This document shows, one piece after another, positions 1 to 9,151 of a stretch of DNA of 64,000 nucleotides. The stretch is from JAVBKU01 sp031553875. GTDB lineage: Bacteria > Bacteroidota > Bacteroidia > Bacteroidales > Rikenellaceae. Position 1 is the first letter of the stretch. Every line of letters starts with the position of its first letter. The notes under the pieces are model-generated. The model was not told the DNA's origin. It searched no databases and worked only from the letters and a program-made list of their open reading frames with translations. Location of the stretch: contig JAVBKU010000001.1 in assembly GCA_031553875.1 (NCBI GenBank), positions 62,001 through 126,000 of the forward strand, in the 5' to 3' direction. The translations under genes were made by a program, and so were the position numbers.

Positions 1-1231
1 CCCGCACGATACCGCCTATGATGGCGTCGTGGGGGAAACCAAGCTCCTTGATTGGCGACTTGGTGGCCGGCGAATTGGGCTTGACGATGAATTCCAGCAC
101 CTCGGCGTCGCACCCCGTGAGGCACTTGATGGCCTGCACGTCGGTATTCATCGTGAAACGGAATATGTTGCTCGCGGTGATGAGCTTCTTGTTGATGATC
201 GTATCGATACCCATGCTCTCGGCGAGGTTGATGTAGTTGAGGTTCTCCACCTCGGCGATCACCTTCTTCACGCCCAGCCTTTTGGCGAGCATCGCCGCCA
301 GGATGTTGGTTTCGGAGCGGCCCGTCACCGCCACGAAGGCGTCCATATTGCTCAGCCCCTCCTCGACCATCGCGTCGGTATTGCGGCCGTCGTCGTTGAT
401 GATAAGGGTCTTCTTGAGTATCTCGGCCAGCTTGTAGGCTTTGTCGGGGTTGTAGTCGATAAGTTTCACGTTCACCTCGTTCTCCAGCCTCATCGCCACA
501 TGTACCCCTATGCGGCTGCCGCCCAGGATCATCAGGTTGTTGATATCGATATTGGCCTTGCCCGAGAAGTCGGTCACCTCCTTCACGGTATACTGGTTGG
601 CTATGACGTAGATATAGTCGCCCTCCTTGAAGGTGTCGGTGCCGCGGGGGATGATGGTCTGGTCGTCGCGCGAGATGGCCACGGTACGGTAGGGGAGGTT
701 CTTGCGGTCCTTAGTAACCTCCAGCAGCGTCTTATTGGCCAGCGGCGACGAGGAGTCGATACGAAAAACGACCAGCGACAGCTTGCCGCCCGAGAAGTCG
801 ACGTATTCCGAGGTGCTGGTGTGTCCCAACAGGGTGATTACCTCCTCGGCGGCTATCTTCTCGGGGTAGAACAGGTAGTCGATACCCATGTCGATGAATA
901 TCTCCTTGTTGTTGGGCTCTAAGTATTCGTTGTTGTCGATACGGGCGATGGTCTTCTTGGCCCCCATATGCTTGGCTATGGTGGCGGAGATGATGTTGGA
1001 CGATTCCTCCGGGCATACAGCGATGTAGAGGTCGGCCTTGCGCACGGAAGCCTTCTTGAGTACGGCGAAGGTGGTGCTGTCGCCCTCTATGGCGATAAGG
1101 TCGGCCATGCCCGAGAGCTCTTCGAGCTTCTTGGCGTCGACGTCGATGATGGTTATCTCGTGGTATTCGCTACTGAGCATCTTGGCCAGGTGGCTGCCCA
1201 CTTCCCCTGCTCCCGCTATGACGATACGCAT
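1..1231 (-). CDS. trkA: Trk potassium uptake protein TrkA (3' part cut by window edge)
   Basis: Peripheral cytoplasmic NAD-binding regulator of the Trk/Ktr potassium channel. The reading frame opens with ATG at 1231 and the N-terminus MRIVIAGAGEVGSHLA is a classic Rossmann nucleotide-binding loop. About 410 codons are visible of the usual 445-450, so the last few dozen residues, in the second TrkA-C domain, lie left of the window; the visible end still reads AEVLEFIVKPNSPATKSPIK, typical of TrkA-C. Full-length TrkA carries two TrkA-N/TrkA-C pairs, and the length fits that. The membrane partner TrkH would be expected next on the same strand but is outside the window. A possible minus-strand -7 element lies at 1320-1327. 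Confidence 0.93.
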   Translation of the reverse strand, partial: MRIVIAGAGEVGSHLAKMLSSEYHEITIIDVDAKKLEELSGMADLIAIEGDSTTFAVLKKASVRKADLYIAVCPEESSNIISATIAKHMGAKKTIARIDNNEYLEPNNKEIFIDMGIDYLFYPEKIAAEEVITLLGHTSTSEYVDFSGGKLSLVVFRIDSSSPLANKTLLEVTKDRKNLPYRTVAISRDDQTIIPRGTDTFKEGDYIYVIANQYTVKEVTDFSGKANIDINNLMILGGSRIGVHVAMRLENEVNVKLIDYNPDKAYKLAEILKKTLIINDDGRNTDAMVEEGLSNMDAFVAVTGRSETNILAAMLAKRLGVKKVIAEVENLNYINLAESMGIDTIINKKLITASNIFRFTMNTDVQAIKCLTGCDAEVLEFIVKPNSPATKSPIKELGFPHDAIIGGIVR

Positions 1232-1319
1232 AATTTTAATCCTGTTTTTGTTACGTTCCCCCTGCCAGAGGCCTGGATATAATCGTGTCCACCGGTTCCG
1301 GCGAGCCGTATTCTCCACA

Positions 1320-1327
1320 CAAAATTA
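1320..1327 (-). promoter_or_regulatory. Candidate -7 promoter element for trkA
   Basis: On the minus strand this reads TAATTTTG, an exact match to the Bacteroidota -7 consensus TAnnTTTG, about 90 nt upstream of the trkA ATG. No good TTTG -33 box sits at the expected 19-bp spacing, so support is weak. Confidence 0.35.
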
Positions 1328-1486
1328 TAATATTGCGCGGATTTAACACCACAATTTGCCCGCAATATACAAACAAAACCCATTACATTGCCCCCGCATG
1401 AGTCCCAGGCTCGCAATGAAAGGAGATATGTTGATAACATTTTGGAAAAAATGTGATAGGAAATTCATATGTTCTGAAAAATAGAT

Positions 1487-1494
1487 TATTTTTG
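1487..1494 (+). promoter_or_regulatory. Candidate -7 promoter element for purA
   Basis: TATTTTTG matches TAnnTTTG. It would start transcription near 1500, giving a leader of about 165 nt before the purA ATG. No TTTG box is found 19 bp upstream, so this is tentative. Confidence 0.3.
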
Positions 1495-1667
1495 CTATTC
1501 GGTTTTGACGGCCACACCGGTTCCGGAACGGTCCTTATCTGAGTGTTCGCGCGGGTTTGCGTGGAAAACGGGGAAGGGTGCGAGTTTCGGGATTTGGTGT
1601 GTTTTGTGCGGTTTTTAAGCAGCATGTGGCCGTCGTCCGTATTCTTTTAAATTAATTTAAAGCTAAA

Positions 1668-2933
1668 ATGAAGAATGTAGATGTTGTGTTGGGGTTGCAG
1701 TGGGGCGACGAAGGTAAAGGTAAGGTTGTAGATGTGCTGACCCCCAACTACAAAGTCATCGCCAGGTTCCAGGGAGGCCCCAACGCCGGGCACTCGCTCC
1801 ACTTCAACGGTAAGAGCTATGTGCTGCACACCATTCCCTCGGGTATATTCAGGGAGAGCGCCGTTAATATAATAGGTAACGGTGTGGTGATCGATCCGGT
1901 GATACTCTCGCAGGAGATAGCCAAGCTCGAGGCCGAGGGTGTCGACGTGAAGAGCAAGCTCCTCATATCCAAGAAGGCCCACCTCATTCTTCCCACCCAC
2001 AGGCTCCTCGACGCCGCCTCCGAAGCCGCCAAAGGCACCGGTAAGATCGGCTCGACGCTCAAGGGTATAGGCCCCACATATATAGATAAGACCGGCCGCA
2101 ACGGTCTGCGCGTGGGCGACACTATCTCTCCCAAGTTCATGGAGAGGTACAACAGGCTCAAGGGACTGCACATCGAACAGCTCGACTGCTATAAATTCGA
2201 GTACGACGTGGAGGCCTACGAGAAAGAGTGGTTCGCGGGGATTGAGAACCTGCGCCGCTTCCGCTTTATCGACAGCGAGAACGAGATTAACAAGCTGTTA
2301 GAAGACAACCAGACCATCCTCGCCGAAGGCGCCCAGGGCGCCATGCTCGACGTGGACTTCGGTACATATCCCTTCGTCACTTCATCCAATACCGTGTGTG
2401 CCGGCGTTTGTACCGGCCTCGGCATCTCGCCCCGCAAGATCGGCGACGTGTACGGCATATTCAAAGCCTACTGCACCAGGGTGGGCAGCGGCCCGTTCCC
2501 CACGGAGCTCTTCGACGCCGACGGTGAGAAGATGCGCCAGGTGGGCAAGGAGTTCGGCTCTACCACAGGCCGCCCAAGGCGTTGCGGTTGGGTCGACATG
2601 GTAGCCCTCAAATATTCCGTGATGATCAACGGGGTCACCGCCCTGATAATGATGAAGGGCGACGTGCTCAACGATTTCGACACCATAAAGGTAGCTACGG
2701 AATATATCGTAGACGGCGTGCGTACCAAGGAGTTTCCTTATGAGGTAAACGAGGGCATCACCCCCGTGTACAAGGAGTTCAAGGGATGGAAACAGGATAT
2801 CAACAAGGTGCGCAAGTACAACGACTTCCCCAATGAATTCAAGGAATACGTCGAATTCATCGAGAAGGAGACAGGCGTGCCCGTAAAGATCATCTCCGTA
2901 GGTCCCGACCGCGAGGAGACTATCATAAGGTAA
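1668..2933 (+). CDS. purA: Adenylosuccinate synthetase
   Basis: Catalyses the GTP-dependent condensation of IMP with aspartate to adenylosuccinate, the first committed step from IMP to AMP, in the cytoplasm. The 421-residue length is the family norm. The N-terminal signature LGLQWGDEGKGKVVD holds the catalytic Asp and the P-loop-like GDEGKGK, followed by NAGHSL with the catalytic His. Further family signatures are the central EGAQGAMLDVDFGTYPFVTS and the later GSTTGRPRRCGWVD. The ATG at 1668 places the first beta-strand directly before the GDEGKGK loop, as in other PurA proteins. Forty-two bases separate it from etfB, so co-transcription is possible but not functionally expected. Confidence 0.98.
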   Translation: MKNVDVVLGLQWGDEGKGKVVDVLTPNYKVIARFQGGPNAGHSLHFNGKSYVLHTIPSGIFRESAVNIIGNGVVIDPVILSQEIAKLEAEGVDVKSKLLISKKAHLILPTHRLLDAASEAAKGTGKIGSTLKGIGPTYIDKTGRNGLRVGDTISPKFMERYNRLKGLHIEQLDCYKFEYDVEAYEKEWFAGIENLRRFRFIDSENEINKLLEDNQTILAEGAQGAMLDVDFGTYPFVTSSNTVCAGVCTGLGISPRKIGDVYGIFKAYCTRVGSGPFPTELFDADGEKMRQVGKEFGSTTGRPRRCGWVDMVALKYSVMINGVTALIMMKGDVLNDFDTIKVATEYIVDGVRTKEFPYEVNEGITPVYKEFKGWKQDINKVRKYNDFPNEFKEYVEFIEKETGVPVKIISVGPDREETIIR

Positions 2934-2975
2934 CATTCCCCACAGCATCAACATACCTAAAATACATATATCTAT

Positions 2976-3851
2976 ATGAAGAAGACTTTGAAGATAGTTG
3001 TGCTGGCCAAGCAGGTTCCCGACACACGCAATGTGGGTAAGGACGCCATGAAGGCCGACGGCACGGTCAACAGGGCGGCGCTTCCGGCCATCTACAATCC
3101 GGAGGACCTCAACGCCCTGGAACAGGCCCTCGTGCTGAAAGACATGTTCCCCGGAAGCAGCGTGCAGGTGCTCACCATGGGCCCGGGCCGCGCTGCCGAG
3201 GTGATACGCGAATCGATGTACAGGGGTGCCGACGGCGGCATTCTGCTCACCGACCGCAAGTTCGCCGGGTCGGACACCCTCGCCACATCCTATGCCCTGT
3301 CGAGGGCCATCCTCAAGATACAGCCCGACATCATCGTCGCAGGCCGCCAGGCTATCGACGGCGACACGGCTCAGGTGGGTCCCCAGGTGGCTGAGAAGCT
3401 GGGATGGCCGCAGGTTACCTATGCCGAGGAGATAATGGGCGTTAAGGGCGAAGAGCTTATCATCCGCCGCCGTTTGGAGCATGGCGTAGAGACAGTTAGC
3501 TGTTCACTTCCCATGGTCATCACCGTCAACGGCTCGGCTCCCGACTGCCGTCCGGCGCACGCCAAGCTTGTGATGAAATACAAGCACGCCCGCACCGTGA
3601 GCGAAGTGCAGGAAGCTCAGGACGACTACATGGAGCTGCGCCAGAGCAGGGACTACCTCAATATCCCCGAGTGGGGCGTTGCCGACGTCGATGCCGACGA
3701 CCAGCAGCTGGGCCTCACAGGCTCGCCCACCAAGGTGAAAAAGATCGAGAACGTGGTGTTCCAGGCCAAGGAATCGCTTCAGCTCACAGGAGCCGACGCC
3801 GATATCGACAGGCTGATGAAGGAGCTTATCTCAAGCCACACTTTAGGTTAA
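2976..3851 (+). CDS. etfB: Electron transfer flavoprotein beta subunit (FixA/EtfB)
   Basis: Small subunit of the heterodimeric electron transfer flavoprotein, which takes electrons from acyl-CoA dehydrogenases or takes part in electron bifurcation. The 291-residue protein starts MKKTLKIVVLAKQVPDT and carries the beta-subunit motifs DGDTAQVGPQVAEKLGWPQV and a conserved LPMVITVNG strand. It is somewhat longer than the approximately 255-residue beta subunits of aerobic proteobacteria, as is usual for FixA-like anaerobic forms. It is followed after 21 bp by etfA and then an acyl-CoA dehydrogenase, forming a three-gene electron-transfer unit. Confidence 0.96.
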   Translation: MKKTLKIVVLAKQVPDTRNVGKDAMKADGTVNRAALPAIYNPEDLNALEQALVLKDMFPGSSVQVLTMGPGRAAEVIRESMYRGADGGILLTDRKFAGSDTLATSYALSRAILKIQPDIIVAGRQAIDGDTAQVGPQVAEKLGWPQVTYAEEIMGVKGEELIIRRRLEHGVETVSCSLPMVITVNGSAPDCRPAHAKLVMKYKHARTVSEVQEAQDDYMELRQSRDYLNIPEWGVADVDADDQQLGLTGSPTKVKKIENVVFQAKESLQLTGADADIDRLMKELISSHTLG

Positions 3852-3872
3852 ACCATTAAAGACCGTACGACT

Positions 3873-4892
3873 GTGAATAACATATTTGTATACTGTGAAA
3901 TAGAGAACGGCAAGGTGGCCGACGTGAGCCTCGAGCTGTTGACCAAGGGCAGGGTGCTAGCCGATACGTTAGGCTGTGAGCTCGAAGCCCTGGTTTTAGG
4001 GTCTAAACTTAAAGGCATAGAAAAGGAATTGGCCCTCTACGGTGCTGACGCCATCTATGTGGCCGACTGCGAATGTCTCTCCCCTTACCGCACGCTGCCC
4101 CACACGGCGGTTATATGCGGTGTGTTCAATGAAGAAAAGCCCCAGATCGCCCTTTTCGGCGCCACAAGCGTTGGCCGCGACCTGGGTCCCCGCGTATCTT
4201 CGGCCCTGCACAGCGGCCTCACCGCCGACTGTACAAGCCTCGAGATAGGCGAGCATACCGACAACAAGACAGGCAAGGAGTACAAAGACCTCCTCTACCA
4301 GATACGTCCCGCCTTCGGTGGTAACATCATCGCCACTATCATCAACCCCGACCAGCGTCCCCAGATGGCGACCGTAAGGGAAGGCGTGATGAAGAAGGAG
4401 TACGCCACCAAACCCGGCAAGGGCGTAGTCAAGGAGGTTAACTACAAGAAATACCTCTCCGACGCCGACATGGCAGTGAAGATCATCGACCGCCATATCG
4501 AAGAGCGCAAGATCAACGTTAAGGGCGCTCCCGTGGTCGTAGCCGGAGGTTACGGCATGGGCAGCAAGGACAACTTCAAGGTGCTCCACGAGCTGGCCGA
4601 AGTGTTGGGCGGCGAAGTGGGCGCATCGCGCGCCGCCGTCGATGCTGGCATGGCCGAACACGGCCGCCAGGTGGGCCAGACAGGTGTTACCGTACGCCCC
4701 AAGCTCTATATAGCCTGCGGTATCTCGGGCCAGATCCAGCACACGGCAGGGATGGACCAGTCGTCCATGATCGTGTCGATCAACACCGATCCCGACGCCC
4801 CCATCAACAAGATCGCCGACTACGCTATCCTTGGCGACGTGATGGATGTGGTGCCCAAGATGATAAAATATTACAAACAGAATTCAAAGTAG
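3873..4892 (+). CDS. etfA: Electron transfer flavoprotein alpha subunit (FixB/EtfA)
   Basis: FAD-binding large subunit of the electron transfer flavoprotein; partner of the EtfB encoded 21 bp upstream. The C-terminal FAD domain shows the ETF-alpha signature: IACGISGQIQHTAGMDQSS, then INTDPDAPINKIADYAILGD. The 339-residue length is normal. Translation appears to begin at GTG 3873 (MNNIFVYCEIENGKV), since no suitable ATG precedes the first beta-strand. Context with the acyl-CoA dehydrogenase 72 bp downstream indicates use in acyl-CoA oxidation or crotonyl-CoA reduction; the direction cannot be told from sequence. Confidence 0.96.
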   Translation: MNNIFVYCEIENGKVADVSLELLTKGRVLADTLGCELEALVLGSKLKGIEKELALYGADAIYVADCECLSPYRTLPHTAVICGVFNEEKPQIALFGATSVGRDLGPRVSSALHSGLTADCTSLEIGEHTDNKTGKEYKDLLYQIRPAFGGNIIATIINPDQRPQMATVREGVMKKEYATKPGKGVVKEVNYKKYLSDADMAVKIIDRHIEERKINVKGAPVVVAGGYGMGSKDNFKVLHELAEVLGGEVGASRAAVDAGMAEHGRQVGQTGVTVRPKLYIACGISGQIQHTAGMDQSSMIVSINTDPDAPINKIADYAILGDVMDVVPKMIKYYKQNSK

Positions 4893-4964
4893 GAGTGTCC
4901 GATACGGTGTCCGCCCGTCACGAGGAGGGGGAGCGCCGGACAATACTTTAAAAAATATCATACG

Positions 4965-6701
4965 ATGGCTAACTTTTTTTTAGACAATAAAGATCTCCAG
5001 TTCCATCTCGAGCATCCCCTGATGAAGAAGATCGTGGACATGAAGGAGCGTTCATTTGCCGACAAGGACAAATACGACTACGCTCCCGTGGACTTCGAGG
5101 ATGCTATGGACAACTACAAGAGGGTGCTCTCTATCCTTGGCGAGATTTGCGGCGACGTGCTCGCGGTAAATGCCGAGGACGTGGACCATGAAGGCCCCAA
5201 GGTGGTTAACGACAGGGTGGTGTACGCCAAAGGTACTGCCCAGAACATCGAAGAACTTAACAAGGCCGGCCTCTTCGGTCTCACCCTGCCCCGCAAGTAC
5301 GAGGGACTGAACTTTCCGCTAGTGTGCTTCGTGATCGCCAACGAGATGGTATCGAGGGCCGACGCAGGTTTCGAAAACATATGGGGCTTGCAGGACTGCG
5401 CCGAGACTCTCAACGAATTCGCATCCGAGGAGATCAAGGCCGAATTCCTTCCCCAGGTATCCAGGGGTGCGACCTGCGCTATGGACCTCACCGAGCCCGA
5501 CGCCGGTAGCGACCTCCAGGCCGTGATGCTGAAGGCACATTGGGATGAAGCTAAGCAGACATGGTTGCTCAACGGTGTGAAGAGGTTTATCACCAACGGC
5601 GACGGCGACATTTCGCTGGTTCTGGCACGCTCCGAGGAGGGTACCACCGACGCGCGCGGTCTGTCGATGTTCGTGTACGACAAGAAACACCTCGCCGTTA
5701 AGGTGCGCCGCATAGAGAACAAGCTGGGTATCAAGGGTTCGCCCACCTGCGAGCTGGTGTTCACCAATGCCCCCGCGCAGTTGGTCGGCGAACGCAAGCT
5801 GGGTCTTATCAAGTACGTGATGTCGCTGATGAACGCCGCCCGCCTGGGTATCGGCGCCCAGTCTACCGGCCTCTCGGAAGCCGCCTACCGCGAAGCTTTG
5901 AAGTATGCCCACGAACGCGAACAGTTCGGTAAGGCTATCATCGAGTTCCCCGCCGTGTACGAGATGCTCTCGAACATGAAGGCCAAGCTCTACGGCTCAC
6001 GCGCCATACTCTATGAAACAACACGTTTCGTGGAGATATACAAGACCTACGAACACATATCCAAGGAGCGCAAGCTCGAGCCCGACGAACGCGCTGAGAT
6101 GAAGGCCTACACACGCCTTGCCGACGCCTTCACTCCGCTGCTCAAGCTGATGACCAGCGAATACTGTAACCAGATGGCCTACGACGCCATCCAGATCCAC
6201 GGCGGATCGGGTTACATGAAGGATTATCCCATCGAACGCATATACCGCGACGCCCGTATCACCAACATCTACGAAGGTACCACGCAGCTCCAGGTAGTGG
6301 CCGCCATACGCCACGTCACCACCGGTACGTTCCTATCGAAGATTATGGAGTACGAAGGTTACACCTGCGAAGGCTCCGTTTGCTCGGCCGATATCAGCGC
6401 CTTGATGAAGCGCCTTATCGCCATGAGGGAACAGTACCAGGCTGCTGTCGAGAAGGTTACTTCTGCAGGCGACAACGAACTTATCGATTTCCATGCCCGC
6501 AGGATGGTGGAGATGGCCGGACATATCGTGATCGGTCACTTGCTCTACCAGCAGGCCCATATCGACGACGAGTACCGTATAGCTGCCGAAACCTACGTAA
6601 GGTACGGCGAGGCCCAGAACGCCGCCTCAGCTCAGTATATCAACCGTTTCGCGCCCGAGGAGATCGACCTCTTCAAGGCCGTGAAGCAGGAATACCTGTA
6701 A
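4965..6701 (+). CDS. Acyl-CoA dehydrogenase (long, 578-residue Bacteroidota type)
   Basis: FAD-dependent oxidoreductase that introduces, or in anaerobes with EtfAB removes, the alpha-beta double bond of acyl-CoA. The N-terminal, beta-barrel and C-terminal domains are in order: LTEPDAGSDLQ is the FAD/substrate loop, YAHEREQFGKAI the C-terminal domain signature, and IQIHGGSGYMKDYPIER followed by YRDARITNIYEGT contains the likely catalytic base Glu437. The protein is about 190 residues longer than a 380-residue short-chain enzyme; the extra material is a C-terminal helical extension from about residue 460. It is third in a unit with etfB and etfA and is followed by a strong hairpin terminator. 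Chain-length specificity cannot be assigned. Confidence 0.95.
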   Translation: MANFFLDNKDLQFHLEHPLMKKIVDMKERSFADKDKYDYAPVDFEDAMDNYKRVLSILGEICGDVLAVNAEDVDHEGPKVVNDRVVYAKGTAQNIEELNKAGLFGLTLPRKYEGLNFPLVCFVIANEMVSRADAGFENIWGLQDCAETLNEFASEEIKAEFLPQVSRGATCAMDLTEPDAGSDLQAVMLKAHWDEAKQTWLLNGVKRFITNGDGDISLVLARSEEGTTDARGLSMFVYDKKHLAVKVRRIENKLGIKGSPTCELVFTNAPAQLVGERKLGLIKYVMSLMNAARLGIGAQSTGLSEAAYREALKYAHEREQFGKAIIEFPAVYEMLSNMKAKLYGSRAILYETTRFVEIYKTYEHISKERKLEPDERAEMKAYTRLADAFTPLLKLMTSEYCNQMAYDAIQIHGGSGYMKDYPIERIYRDARITNIYEGTTQLQVVAAIRHVTTGTFLSKIMEYEGYTCEGSVCSADISALMKRLIAMREQYQAAVEKVTSAGDNELIDFHARRMVEMAGHIVIGHLLYQQAHIDDEYRIAAETYVRYGEAQNAASAQYINRFAPEEIDLFKAVKQEYL

Positions 6702-6718
6702 GACAGGATGCATAAGAC

Positions 6719-6752
6719 GCCGGGGTCGCCACAACTTGATGGCGACCCCGGC
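6719..6752 (+). terminator. Hairpin terminator after acyl-CoA dehydrogenase
   Basis: Perfect 13-bp inverted repeat GCCGGGGTCGCCA (6719-6731) and its complement (6740-6752) around an 8-nt loop, 17 bp after the stop codon. No clear T-tract follows, so it may act as a processing or stability hairpin. Confidence 0.8.
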
Positions 6753-6871
6753 CGCTTATATAGCTCTATTCAACCGATAATCCGGCGGATATTGTTTGAA
6801 TTGTAATAAATTTTGTATATTCATATTGTGTAATAATTGTATTGCCGAACTAAACATTAAAACCAAAGCTT

Positions 6872-7462
6872 ATGAAGAGAAAAATTACAATGTTGTTGTC
6901 GGCGCTCGTTTTGTTGTCTTCGTGTGTGGATAAGGCCTACGACCTTTCCAACATAAAGACAGACGATATAACCATCGGAGCGGGCGGGACCGTGGTACCT
7001 ATGGGTAATCTGGACATAGATCTCGGCGACATCGTTACGCCGCAGGATCCGGGGACGACTCCCGAGCCAGGTGACCAAGTGACCCTCACTGACATGGATG
7101 AGTTGTACGACATCGATGCAGGTTTCGATGAGGGATTGATAAGCGAACTGAGTGATATGGGGGATATCTGGATCGAACTCCATGTCGACAATCCGTTTAA
7201 CGTGGCCTTCAAAATCAGTGTTTCGTTCGAAAACGGCGGAGGCAGCCCGGTAATACTTATAACCGATGAATTGGTGGCTGCATTGTCAACCACTAAACTT
7301 GAGACAGGTCTGATAACCTCCGAAACTCTCGAACAGATATCGGCGTCCAATGGTCTGAGGTTTAAACTCAAGATGGTGACTCCCGGTTATTTCCCGATGG
7401 GAAGTGTATCCAAATTCAAAGTCAGGTTCGTCGTTAAGAAGAGCGGCGGTATCAAGCTCTGA
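6872..7462 (+). CDS. Predicted lipoprotein of unknown function, partner of DUF5723 gene
   Basis: A 196-residue exported protein. The N-terminus is a lipoprotein signal peptide ending in the lipobox LSSC (Cys about residue 17), so the mature protein should be anchored to a membrane facing the periplasm or the surface. The rest is rich in Asp, Gly and beta-strand-forming segments with no recognised catalytic motif; an acidic, proline-rich patch lies at about residues 55-75. It is followed 114 bp later by a DUF5723 outer-membrane protein on the same strand, an arrangement I believe recurs in Bacteroidales, which suggests a shared cell-surface role. Function is unknown. Confidence 0.8.
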   Translation: MKRKITMLLSALVLLSSCVDKAYDLSNIKTDDITIGAGGTVVPMGNLDIDLGDIVTPQDPGTTPEPGDQVTLTDMDELYDIDAGFDEGLISELSDMGDIWIELHVDNPFNVAFKISVSFENGGGSPVILITDELVAALSTTKLETGLITSETLEQISASNGLRFKLKMVTPGYFPMGSVSKFKVRFVVKKSGGIKL

Positions 7463-7576
7463 CATGTGGCTCCGCGCAGGTATGCTTTTGCCTCACGCGG
7501 GATCTTTGATTGTTATGCTCCCTTCGGGGCGTGGCGGGATAATAAAAAATGTACCACTTACTAATCCGACAAGATT

Positions 7577-8965
7577 TTGAGAACAAAACTACTATATCTT
7601 ACAATTGCCGGTCTTATGCTGGCGTCCGGCGCGGGAGCACAGATGCTCAAGACCGCCTATTTCATGGAGGGTTCGACGCATAGAAGTGCGCTTAACCCCG
7701 CTCTACAGCCCAACAGGGGCTACATTAACCTGCCTGTGGTGGGTTTTACGGGAGTGTCGTACAGCTCCAACTCTCTGTCGCTCGACAAGGTGTTTTTCCC
7801 ATCATCCGACGGTAATGGGCTCGTGACCTATCTCGACGAGAGTGTTGATGCGGGGCAATTCCTGAGTGGACTTAAGGAAAACAACAAGCTCAACGCCCAC
7901 TTAGCCCTTAATATCATAGGTTTCGGTTTCTATGCGGGAAAGGGGTTCTGGACTTTCGACATTAACCTCAAGACCAACTCTAATTCCCTGTTGCCAAAGG
8001 GATTATTCGAGTTTACCAAGATAGGTTCAGGAACCGAAGGGAAGGAGTATAACCTTAAGAATATGCAGGTCAACATCGACAGCTATGTCGATATAGGTCT
8101 TGGTTATTCGCGTCCGATTAATGACAAACTGACTGTCGGCGGACGTGTAAAATTTATCGGCGGGGTGGCCAATATAAGCATGAAGTACGACAACATGCAT
8201 ATAAAGATGACCGACGAACAATGGCTTATCAACGCCAAGGGTCGTCTTAACGTTACGGCTGCCGGTCTCAAATTCAAAAGTAAGATAGACGAGGATACCG
8301 GTAAGGAGATAATCGACTTTGATTCTTTCGATATCAAACCCAATGGGATGGCCGGATACGGTGGAGGTGTCGATCTCGGCGCTTCGTATAAACTATTCGA
8401 TAAGCTGACGCTTTCTATGGCTGTTATTGACCTTGGTGCTATAAGATGGTCGGGCAAGAACACAGCCCACGGTGTGGCCACGGGACAGTATAATTTTAGC
8501 GGTTTCGATATTGTCGACGGACAGGATCAGGGAGCATCGGATTTCGGCGACTTCGAGGAATTCACCGAGTTTGAAACCTCGGCGTCCAAGTCGTATACCA
8601 GATGGTTGAATACCACGCTCAACGTGGGCGCTGAATACGAATTCTGCAAGAAGAAACTGGCAGTGGGCCTTCTCTCCTCGACGCAATTCCGTTCTTCGGG
8701 CACATATACCGAAATTACGGCCGCGGGCGTCGTGAGGCCGTGCAGGTGGTTCTCAGCGTCGCTGAGCTACTCTATGCTCCACGGCTACAACAGCTTCGGT
8801 GCGGCTCTTAATTTCCATCCCGCTTGGATCAACTTCTTCGTGGGTACCGACTACGTGATGCTCAAGGTGACTCCGCAGGGAGTGCCCTACAACCTCAATG
8901 CGGCCAATATCTACCTCGGCCTTGCTATCCCTGTGGGTAAAAAGCCTGAATGGAGGAAGAAATAG
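7577..8965 (+). CDS. DUF5723-family predicted outer-membrane protein
   Basis: A 462-residue protein with signal peptide (RTKLLYLTIAGLMLASGAGA) and then amphipathic beta-strands with glycine-rich turns, ending in IPVGKKPEWRKK. The first mature segment, with SALNPALQPNRGYINLP, is characteristic of the DUF5723 family and resembles the NPA motif of PorV/FadL-like barrels, so an outer-membrane beta-barrel is inferred. The best start is TTG at 7577, because it supplies the complete signal peptide; the next ATG (7616) would truncate it. It is downstream of a lipoprotein gene and followed by a rho-independent terminator. Substrate or partner is unknown. Confidence 0.85.
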   Translation: MRTKLLYLTIAGLMLASGAGAQMLKTAYFMEGSTHRSALNPALQPNRGYINLPVVGFTGVSYSSNSLSLDKVFFPSSDGNGLVTYLDESVDAGQFLSGLKENNKLNAHLALNIIGFGFYAGKGFWTFDINLKTNSNSLLPKGLFEFTKIGSGTEGKEYNLKNMQVNIDSYVDIGLGYSRPINDKLTVGGRVKFIGGVANISMKYDNMHIKMTDEQWLINAKGRLNVTAAGLKFKSKIDEDTGKEIIDFDSFDIKPNGMAGYGGGVDLGASYKLFDKLTLSMAVIDLGAIRWSGKNTAHGVATGQYNFSGFDIVDGQDQGASDFGDFEEFTEFETSASKSYTRWLNTTLNVGAEYEFCKKKLAVGLLSSTQFRSSGTYTEITAAGVVRPCRWFSASLSYSMLHGYNSFGAALNFHPAWINFFVGTDYVMLKVTPQGVPYNLNAANIYLGLAIPVGKKPEWRKK

Positions 8966-8986
8966 CCGGGAGTGTTTAATGGATTA

Positions 8987-9030
8987 TTTCGGGGTTTTCC
9001 GCTTGGGCGGGGAGCCCCGAAATCTTTTTA
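8987..9030 (+). terminator. Rho-independent terminator after DUF5723 gene
   Basis: Stem TTTCGGGG...CCCCGAAA extended by G-T-containing pairs to about 16 bp (8987-9022), followed by TCTTTTTA. It ends the lipoprotein-DUF5723 unit. Confidence 0.85.
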
Positions 9031-9085
9031 TTACCACCCTTATGCCATAATAGGCTTCCGGCGGGGCTTATTTTGGATATATATC

Positions 9086-9116
9086 TTTGAGGTTTGAAAA
9101 AAAACCGTGATATTTG
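9086..9116 (+). promoter_or_regulatory. Candidate Bacteroidota promoter for lysS
   Basis: TTTG at 9086-9089, a 19-bp spacer, and GATATTTG at 9109-9116 (7 of 8 to TAnnTTTG). Predicted start near 9122, about 30 nt before the lysS ATG. A second exact TAnnTTTG (TATCTTTG, 9082-9089) overlaps the -33 box and could be an alternative -7. Confidence 0.45.
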
Positions 9117-9151
9117 TAGCTTAAAAAATCAAGAAAATCCCGTTTGAGAAG

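Larger units (their letters stand above)
1232..1667. other. Intergenic region between divergent trkA and purA
   Basis: A 436-bp AT-richer region with no convincing gene; the short open frames in it have no recognisable protein character. It should hold both divergent promoters: a TAATTTTG at 1320-1327 (minus) and a TATTTTTG at 1487-1494 (plus), each matching TAnnTTTG. The 11-mer ACCGGTTCCGG occurs twice (1291-1301 and 1516-1526). I see no riboswitch signature. Confidence 0.5.

Noticed and set aside
1383..1625. 80-codon minus-strand frame in the trkA-purA gap
   Set aside because: Low-complexity, no homology-like motif and no conserved start; the region is better read as promoter sequence.
2382..3482. 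366-codon minus-strand frame spanning purA and etfB
   Set aside because: Crosses two clear genes on the other strand and has no family features.
4893..4964. Possible regulatory hairpin between etfA and the acyl-CoA dehydrogenase gene
   Set aside because: Only a 6-bp stem (TGTCCG/CGGACA) with a large loop; too weak to report.
7475..7535. Terminator between the lipoprotein and DUF5723 genes
   Set aside because: CCGCG/CGCGG arms of 5 bp with poor inner pairing and no T-run; not convincing.
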